From Undibacterium piscinae (GTDB lineage Bacteria > Pseudomonadota > Gammaproteobacteria > Burkholderiales > Burkholderiaceae_D), in NCBI GenBank assembly GCA_003970805.2, contig CP051152.1, positions 2,790,001 through 2,854,000 of the forward strand: 64,000 bases of DNA. The letters run 5' to 3'. A model generated the notes under the pieces. The model had not been told where the DNA came from and searched no databases. It worked only from the letters and a program-made list of their open reading frames with translations. The position numbers and the translations under genes are program-made. Every line of letters starts with the position of its first letter. Within the stretch, counting starts at the first letter, position 1. Positions 58,072 through 64,000 of this stretch are shown in pieces.

Positions 58072-59660
58072 ATAGGAAATTCAAGCCACCTAAGCGAAGT
58101 ATTCTACCTTAACCCCGTGATCACAAGTGCAAGTTTTGTCCCAACCAGGTCTGATCAAACAACACTTTTCCAAGAGCAGCATCAAAATCGCACTAAATCG
58201 CAACAACGATCGCCCAAAAACAGCTCCCAATGAAGCGTAGACACAAAGCGAGTCCTGATGCGCCAAACTGCGTGCATCCATATTGAAAAATTAAAAATCA
58301 GTCCTTACCAATTCACACTCTGATCGACATCTTCAGCGGGGCCATGTTGCCCGAGATCGTCGTCTGCGCCATTATCAAAGTAGTCTATCGGTTCAGCCTC
58401 ATCACAGGCATCCCACAAGGGTGGGCCGCGTGCTTTGCTGATCTTTGGTGGGCTTGACTCTACGCCGATGTGATCGAGGATTGTGCGGATTTCTGCGCCG
58501 TCGTTGATGAAGGAAATGAGCCGCATTTGCCCACCGCAGTGCAGGCATAGCAATGGAAATACTTCATAGATCCGTGCGATCAGTTTCGCCCACAGGTAAC
58601 GTGCTGGCGAACGTTTGGCATTGGTCTGCTCTTCTTGGTCTGAGGATGTAGGCGGCACCTCAGGAGATATCACTGGCATGGGCGCCATGGCAGTGACGGC
58701 GGCTCTGAGTGGAGAATTCGGTGCCAAGACACCAAAGTAACGATGGCGGTGGGCACGTGGTGGCGGTACGAGCGCGGCGATCTTGGCGATGAATTCGCAT
58801 GGTGTCAGGATTAAATCGCCCTGCTTGCCACCGGATTGCGGTTTGGGGCAATGGTAGAGCAGATGATCTTGACCTTTGCGGTGCAGCCTTTCCATGGCAA
58901 ACGGGGGACGGGCGCAATAGCGTAGTAATCGCTTTAGCCCCGCTCTGTCATCGGCTGCAATGCACACACTGGCATCGACCGAAAAGCCCCCACCATGGCG
59001 GGCTAGCAGCATCACTTCGTCATCAATACTGTCGAGCAAACCACGTTTGACGAAGGCGCGCACGATGCGTCGTTTGGCTTCATTTTGTACTTGTGCGATG
59101 GCATCGGCGCTGAGATGCGCCAGCGCATGAAACTTCACTTTACTGCCCTCGCCACTGTCATGATAATCCACCGCCTCAAACACGCCATCGACAACGCAGA
59201 TATGAAAATGCACATGCCTATTGAGGCTCGAGCCAAAGCGATGAATAAAAGCACAGGCCGCCAATTGCACCCGCTTGCGATCGAGCGCCACCGCACTGGG
59301 GCAATGTGCCTGCAGGCTGGCCAGGATCACCCGCAGAAATATCCTCAATGCGGTATTGAGTGCCTTGGGATCGTTCTGCAGAAAATAGCGTAAGCGTTTG
59401 GGCAGCGAGAGCACCCATTGCCGCACGGGCAGCTTGGGAAAAATGTGATCGGACAGATGCGCCGCCGTCTCCACCATGCGCCGTGTATTGCACGAGGGGC
59501 ACACGCCGCGCCCTTTGCAGGAAAATGCCACCAGAAAATCATGACCGCAAGCGTCACAACGAGCGCGGGCGAAGCCGTAAGCAAAGATGCCACACTCGAG
59601 GTATTTGCGAAACGCAGTCTCGACATAAGGCGCTGGCGTGTGCAGATCACCTTGTAAATT
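58072..59660 (-). mobile_element. IS91-like element, copy 1 (5'-truncated)
   Basis: The left end, from AGGAAATTCAA near 58073, matches the copy beginning at 62757. The two align without gaps over the compared transposase part. The right boundary near 59660 is a guess: upstream of that, the transposase frame meets a stop, and the usual first 50 or so residues are missing. IS91-like elements move by rolling circle and insert without target duplication, so none is expected. Confidence 0.75.
58305..59650 (-). pseudogene. IS91-family (HUH/Y-type) transposase, N-terminally truncated
   Basis: Zinc-binding N-terminal part: RCDACGHDFLVAFSCKGRG then VCPSCNTRRM. The HUH motif is FGSSLNRHVHFHICVVDGVF. 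A candidate catalytic tyrosine lies in LKRLLRYCARPPFAMERLH. The C-terminus is DDLGQHGPAEDVDQSVNW. The open frame reaches back to about 59650 (YVETAFRKYLECGIFAYGF) but has no start codon with the normal N-terminus; an internal ATG at 59531 would drop half of the zinc site. So this copy is probably inactive unless helped in trans by another copy. Confidence 0.85.
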
Positions 59661-59807
59661 ATCTGATCAAGTCGCGATCACTACGTCTGAACCAATTGAG
59701 AAAAAATGTAATTGGCTGCAAGCATCGATCTTACGATCGCTCATACCTGCGCCAATTAAATAGTTATCCGGTCGGTGTCTCATCGAAAATCGCGTTAAGA
59801 CAAAGCT

Positions 59808-60416
59808 TTATGCATCAACAAATAGAACTTGGCCAGTAACAAAACCATCGACAGATCGTTCAAATGCCTTTCCGACCAGAGCCCCCGGAACCGGCTGAAA
59901 TCCGCGCAACATGTCTCCATACACATCCATCGCCTCCTCCAATACAGTGGGATTGACTACATTAATGCGAATTCCACGAGGCAATTCATGTGCAACGCAT
60001 TTTACGAAGGTGTCAATCGCCCCACTTGTAGTAGCGTCAGCGATGGCCTGCGGCACCGGTTTCATGTTTAGTATTCCAGAAATCAAGGTAAAAGAGCCGC
60101 CATCCTTGATATATTCAAGGCCAACATGAACGACATTGATTTGGCCAAGCATCTTACTTTGAATCGTTGTTGCCCATTGGTCAGAGGTCATTTCTTGAAA
60201 CGGTGCATATTCGCAATGGCCCACGGTATTAACAACCGCATCAAACTCGCCAACAGATTCAAACAATTTGCGCAATGAATCCTTATTTGTAATATCTACT
60301 TGAAAGTCACAGCCCTTACCCGATCGACTCGCTGTGACTACCTTGTGCCTCGTTAACCCACTAAGTGCTGCTTGTCCCATCATGCCAAGTGCTCCGATTA
60401 CGACGACAGTTTTCAT
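59808..60416 (-). CDS. Short-chain dehydrogenase/reductase (SDR)
   Basis: A 202-residue SDR of the short, compact type, with start at 60416 (MKTVVVIGALGMMGQAALSG), the Rossmann glycine motif. Conserved features: VNTVGHCEYAPFQEM in the NNAG position, the ITNKDSLRKLF segment, SGILNMKPVPQ near the catalytic Ser, and LPRGIRINVVNPTVL after the helix. The YxxxK motif is not obvious (DATTSGAIDTFVKCVAHELP has Lys but no Tyr), so activity may differ from classical SDRs. It is divergent from a LysR regulator 92 bases away, which probably controls it. Confidence 0.9.
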   Translation of the reverse strand: MKTVVVIGALGMMGQAALSGLTRHKVVTASRSGKGCDFQVDITNKDSLRKLFESVGEFDAVVNTVGHCEYAPFQEMTSDQWATTIQSKMLGQINVVHVGLEYIKDGGSFTLISGILNMKPVPQAIADATTSGAIDTFVKCVAHELPRGIRINVVNPTVLEEAMDVYGDMLRGFQPVPGALVGKAFERSVDGFVTGQVLFVDA

Positions 60417-60508
60417 AAATTTATCTCGAATGATTGAAAGAGAGGAGATTCTAGGAGGCGGGTGATACAATGACAAACAGAGATTACCTGTAAGAGATAC
60501 AAATATTT

Positions 60509-61390
60509 ATGATGGACAAGATAGAAATCAGGCACATGAGAGTTTTCGTCAAACTCGTCAAAGAAAAAAACGTCTCCAAGGTCGCGTCCGAGACCGGTTT
60601 GACACAGCAAGCCGTCAGTGGGTATTTGAAGAAATTAAGAGAAGAATTCAAAAACGAGCTATTTTTGCGTCAAAGCAACGGCCTAAAACCTACCGACTTT
60701 GCCTACGAACTTTGCTCAAGGTTTGAGCGTGTCATACACGAGTTCGACAATGTCTATGAAACTCTTCCATTTGACCTGGCATCCATCAAAAAGACATTCA
60801 CCATCATAGCGAATGAATACGCACAGCTTTCTTATGTACCACTCATTGTGCAAGCCGCCGTAAGATCTGCACCAAATATAAAATTCAAAATCCTGGACTT
60901 TGATCAAAGAACCCACGAAGAAATGCTGGCATCGGGGGAGGCCGACATTTTAATTGGCTTCAAAGATTTTATTGATGACAGGCTTAACCAGACATTGATC
61001 AAGGAGGACTACTACTCGTGCATCGTCAACGCAAAATCAAGAATACCCGATGCAGTACAAAATCTCAGTGACCTGTCAAAATTTCCTCATGTCGCTATGA
61101 ACAATAGTGCTTTTTATTTTAGCGATACGGTCGATCATTTTCTAAATCAGCAAGGTGTGACGAGGAACGTCATTGCCACATTGCCGTGCTACACATTCTT
61201 ACAGAGCTTCCTGTCTGTAAATGACGTAATCGCCTTTATTCCTTCTGCGATGGCTCGCCTTGGAAATTTTAGAACACTCAAATTTGATGCAAACCCACAA
61301 TCCTTCGGTGTAGTGGCGGCATGGCACCGGAGGGTAGCGGAAAATCCTCTTCACAATTGGGCTATTGAGACAATCCTCAGTATCAGGTAG
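60509..61390 (+). CDS. LysR-family transcriptional regulator
   Basis: 293 residues. N-terminal winged HTH: KIEIRHMRVFVKLVKEKNVS then KVASETGLTQQAVSGYLKKL and FLRQSNGLKPTDFAYEL. The substrate-binding half includes TIIANEYAQLSYVPLIVQAA and EMLASGEADILIGFKDF. The start is ATG at 60509 (a second ATG follows at once). It probably activates the divergent SDR gene by binding the 92-base gap, where no clear T-N11-A box could be fixed. Intact, with lower GC than the window average. Confidence 0.93.
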   Translation: MMDKIEIRHMRVFVKLVKEKNVSKVASETGLTQQAVSGYLKKLREEFKNELFLRQSNGLKPTDFAYELCSRFERVIHEFDNVYETLPFDLASIKKTFTIIANEYAQLSYVPLIVQAAVRSAPNIKFKILDFDQRTHEEMLASGEADILIGFKDFIDDRLNQTLIKEDYYSCIVNAKSRIPDAVQNLSDLSKFPHVAMNNSAFYFSDTVDHFLNQQGVTRNVIATLPCYTFLQSFLSVNDVIAFIPSAMARLGNFRTLKFDANPQSFGVVAAWHRRVAENPLHNWAIETILSIR

Positions 61391-61403
61391 TAAGCATTGC
61401 CGT

Positions 61404-61820
61404 TCATTTCATCTTCGATTTCAGATCAAACAAACATCGCAGTATAAGAACCTCGCCTTTGGCTATATCCATCACTGCGATGACCCCGACTTTCGGTTTC
61501 GTCGCATAGATCCCCCCAAGTTTACCTTGCGTGGTTGACAATGATAGTATTCGCCACGCCTCTTGGTGTACCGCTATTGCTAAACAGATTATGTTGATAC
61601 TGGTACTGTCGGTCTGCGATGCTCGATGCAAGATTCTTGTGCCGTCGTCACACCAAGTGGAAACAGGCACTTGCCAATCCAGACCAGCCATCTTAAACGC
61701 GCTTTCAGCGCTACATTTACCTTTTTCGACTACTCTGAAATTTTTCTTTTTAACTTTGCTTGTGTATTTGCATCAAATAAGCCACCGGTTTGCACGGCAA
61801 ACCAGCCATGCTTTGGCATC
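61404..61820 (-). pseudogene. Hypothetical protein gene with frameshift
   Basis: The frame from 61404 to 61691 (GLDWQVPVSTWCDDGTRILH and so on) extends back to about 61760 without a start. A second frame begins with M at 61820 (MPKHGWFAVQTGGLFDANTQ) and would join it near an A-rich tract at 61745-61755 by one base change. Together they give about 137 residues. The next in-frame codons upstream contain a stop just after a possible ATG near 61863. I do not recognise the family. It appears degraded, in keeping with the IS-rich surroundings. Confidence 0.4.
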
Positions 61821-61916
61821 TTAAGGTAGCCGCTAATTTCAATCCAAATTTACTTCATATCGTAAATCTCGGTTGAATGGCAGCTAACCGGAACTCTGGC
61901 CGTCTCTTTCGGGGCC

Positions 61917-62756
61917 AGGCTGTGTCAAAACGCAGAAATACAGAGATAAGCAGACAAGACGCGATAGAAATGCGAACAGAGGCAATACGAAGGTCTATCA
62001 AGTGTGCGATTATTTTTAAAGGTGGAAATAGGCATTCAGATTTGAAGCGTGCCACAGCCCTGTATTTGAACCCAAAAAAGCTCTCAGGCCCTCATTGCTG
62101 CCATCAACGGCATGATTCCCATTATTTTCATGACACGCTTCAGATTGTAGGCAAGCACATGCAAGCTCATCTCGGTGCTGACATGATTTTTGGTCCTGGT
62201 CAGAAAGTGTGTCGCGCCCATCCAGGCTTTGATGGTGCCAAAGGGGTGTTCGACTGTACTCTTACGCACAAGCATGGCGTCAGGCATTTCCGCCAGTTTA
62301 GCCTGCATCAGTTCCAACACGTCTTCATGCTCCCATCGTTTGACGCGCCGGTGCTCTCCTGTTGTGCATTTGACTTTCAGTGGGCAGCTCTGGCATTGTG
62401 AACTCCAGTAAGTGGTCATCGTCTTTCCTTGTTCGATGGAGGTGAAACGCATAATTAACGCTTGTCCGGCCGGGCAACGATATTCATCTTTCTCCGCGAC
62501 GTATTTAAAATCCGCCTTATCAAACAGACCTTGAGCTTTATTGCCAGAGGTATGTGTCTTTGGCACTAGCGCATCAATCCCCAATCCGTGACAGGCCAGA
62601 ATCTCCTCGCCTTTCATGTAACCACGGTCTGCCAGAACGGTAAGGTCTTCGGCACCAATGGCCTCGCGTGCCTGCACCGCCATGTTACATAGTTGCGTTC
62701 TGTCGTTACCCACATTGGTGACCTCATGCGCAACGATTAAATGATGTTTGGTGAGG
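61917..62756 (-). mobile_element. IS1182-like element, interrupted by IS91-like copy 2
   Basis: The transposase 3' part lies at 62084-62713. A plausible outer end is at GGCTGTGTCAAAAC near 61919, like the ends of this family; this boundary is inferred. At 62756-62757 the element stops abruptly where the IS91-like copy begins, so the transposase has lost its N-terminal half. Confidence 0.65.
62084..62756 (-). pseudogene. IS1182-family DDE transposase, C-terminal part
   Basis: The frame runs from the joint at 62756 (HHLIVAHEVTNVGNDRTQLC) through DLTVLADRGYMKGEEILACH. A cysteine-rich insert follows (YRCPAGQALIMRF, SSQCQSCPLKVKCTTGEHR). The C-terminus has STVEHPFGTIKAWMGATHFL with the catalytic Glu and LHVLAYNLKRVMKIMG. 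This is the standard second half of IS1182-type transposases. The first Asp and the N-terminal domain are missing. Confidence 0.88.
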
Positions 62757-64000
62757 ATAGGAAATTCAACCCACCTAAGCGAAGTATTCTACCCCAACCC
62801 TGTGATCACAAGGGCAAGTTTCTATCCAATCAGATTGGATTGCACAATACATTTCTACGCGCAACATCATATCCACACAAAATCGCAGCAACCATCGCCT
62901 CAAAACATCCTCTGATTAACCGTCAGCACAAAGCTAGCCCTGATGCGCCAAACTGCGCGCACCCATTTTGAAAAACTAGAAAATTAGCCTTACCAATTCA
63001 CACTCTGATCGACATCGTCATCGGGCCCCTTCTGCCCGATATCGTCGCCTGCGCCATCATCAAAGTAGTCCTTTTCTTCGGCATCATCACAAGCATCCCA
63101 TAATGGTGGGCCGCGGGCTTGGCTGATCTTTGGCGGGCTAGATTCTACGCCGATGTGATCGAGGATTTTGCGGATTTCAGCACCGTCGTTGATGAAAGCA
63201 ATCAACCGCATTTGGCCGCCGCAGTGCAGGCATAACAATGGAAATACTTCATAGATCCGTGCGATCAATTTCGCCCATAGGTAGCGTGCTGGCGATCGTT
63301 TGGCGTTGGTCTGGGCTTCTTGGTCTGCAGCTATTTGCGGCGCAACGGGCGGGGTCACCGGCATGGGCGCCATGGCGGTGACTGCTGCCCTGAGTGGAGA
63401 ATTCGGTGCCAAGACACCGAAGTAACGATGACGGTGCATACGTGGTGGCGGCACCAACGCGGCGATCTTGGCGATGAATTCGCATGGTGTCAGGATTAAA
63501 TCGCCTTGCTTGCCTCCGGATTGCGGTTTGGGACAATGGTAGAGCAAATGATCTTGTCCTTTGCGGTGCAGCCTTTCCATGGCAAACGGTGGACGTGCGC
63601 AATAGCGAAGTAGTCTCTCTAGGCCAGCTCTATCATCGGCTGCGATGCACACACTGGCATCAACCGAAAAACCGCCACCATGGCGGGCTAGCAGCATCAC
63701 TTCGCCATCAATGCTGTCAAGTAAGCCACGCTTAACGAAGGCGCGCACGATACGTCGTTTGGCTTCATTTTGCACTTGAGCTATGGCCTCGGCACTGAGA
63801 TGCGCCAGTGCATGAAACGTTACTTTGCCGCTCTCATCGCCATCGTCACCATCCACAGCCTCAAACACGCCATCGACAACGCAGATATGAAAATGCACAT
63901 GCCTATTGAGGCTCGAGCCAAAGCGATGAATAAAAGCACAGGCCGCCAATTGCACCCGCTTGCGATCGAGCGCCACCGCACTGGGGCAATGTGCCTGCAG
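62757..64000 (-). mobile_element. IS91-like element, copy 2 (runs off the window)
   Basis: Begins at AGGAAATTCAA (62759) inside the IS1182-like transposase gene and continues past the right edge. Its non-coding 3' end (62757-62989) resembles that of copy 1 (58072-58304) but is clearly diverged. So the two are related but not recent duplicates. Confidence 0.8.
62990..64000 (-). CDS. IS91-family transposase, copy 2 (partial at window end)
   Basis: The frame is open to the window edge and aligns without gaps to copy 1. It has the same HUH motif (NRHVHFHICVVDGVF), the same candidate catalytic Tyr in RYCARPP, and the same DVDQSVNW end. Differences cluster in two variable loops: VDGDDGDESGKV replaces VDYHDSGEGSKV, and TPPVAPQIAADQ replaces SPEVPPTSSDQ. 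Its N-terminus lies outside the window, so it may be the intact copy. Confidence 0.88.
   Translation of the reverse strand: MQAHCPSAVALDRKRVQLAACAFIHRFGSSLNRHVHFHICVVDGVFEAVDGDDGDESGKVTFHALAHLSAEAIAQVQNEAKRRIVRAFVKRGLLDSIDGEVMLLARHGGGFSVDASVCIAADDRAGLERLLRYCARPPFAMERLHRKGQDHLLYHCPKPQSGGKQGDLILTPCEFIAKIAALVPPPRMHRHRYFGVLAPNSPLRAAVTAMAPMPVTPPVAPQIAADQEAQTNAKRSPARYLWAKLIARIYEVFPLLCLHCGGQMRLIAFINDGAEIRKILDHIGVESSPPKISQARGPPLWDACDDAEEKDYFDDGAGDDIGQKGPDDDVDQSVNW

Noticed and set aside
61877..62401. 174-residue plus-strand open frame over the IS1182-like end
   Set aside because: Mostly antisense to the transposase; no domain and no ribosome site.

Overview
This 64 kb window reads as a chromosomal segment from a betaproteobacterium of the order Burkholderiales. 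An Oxalobacteraceae-type host (Undibacterium or Janthinobacterium-like) is my best inference. It rests on the exosortase-A-type exopolysaccharide locus, the acyl-CoA and tripartite-transport genes, and the general protein character. No rRNA, tRNA or CRISPR array is visible.

Layout. (1) 1-9.9 kb is most of an XrtA/PEP-CTERM-associated exopolysaccharide locus. On the minus strand, in transcription order, it carries chain-length determinant, tyrosine autokinase, outer-membrane barrel, AAA ATPase, WecB epimerase, polysaccharide deacetylase, FemAB-like protein and a wrecked sugar transferase. A divergent lipoprotein exporter lies on the plus strand. The exosortase itself is not in the window. (2) 10-14.6 kb holds an M64 peptidase, a PhoD-like phosphatase and a DUF475 membrane protein. 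(3) 14.6-19.0 kb is an acyl-CoA cluster (thiolase, acyl-CoA dehydrogenase, CoA-transferase) with a divergent TetR regulator and a palindromic operator candidate. (4) 19.2-25.9 kb has an M14 carboxypeptidase, fused remnants of an alpha/beta hydrolase and a Bug-type receptor, and a complete ABC importer (binding protein, double permease, ATPase). (5) 26.2-28.5 kb is a coupled trypsin-like protease and FHA membrane protein. (6) 28.7-31.1 kb is ArsR / P450 / monooxygenase-fold protein. (7) 31.3-40.0 kb is a two-partner secretion pair (FhaC-like transporter, then a roughly 2,300-residue FhaB-like adhesin), flanked by a full and a partial copy of the monooxygenase-fold gene. (8) 40.6-48.9 kb has a glycosyltransferase, an ImpA-like M60 metalloprotease, an Lrp regulator, a TonB-like lipoprotein and a serine hydrolase, with several palindromic repeats between them.

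(9) 48.9-58.0 kb looks like an imported block. It has a gutted sensor gene, a double-receiver histidine kinase, two orphan secreted proteins and a tight four-gene operon. That operon encodes a pilin-like membrane protein, two large pseudopilins with a predicted C-terminal lectin-type (LamG-like) domain, and a GspE/PilB-type ATPase fused to a degenerate receiver domain. This is the most unusual system in the window. (10) 58.1-64 kb is an insertion-sequence zone. Two IS91-like copies bracket an SDR/LysR divergent pair and a broken hypothetical gene, and the second copy interrupts an IS1182-like transposase.

A recurring oddity is that about ten otherwise healthy genes carry single-base frameshifts, mostly in homopolymer runs. 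This is more suggestive of residual assembly error than of mass gene decay, and it affects how the broken genes below should be read.
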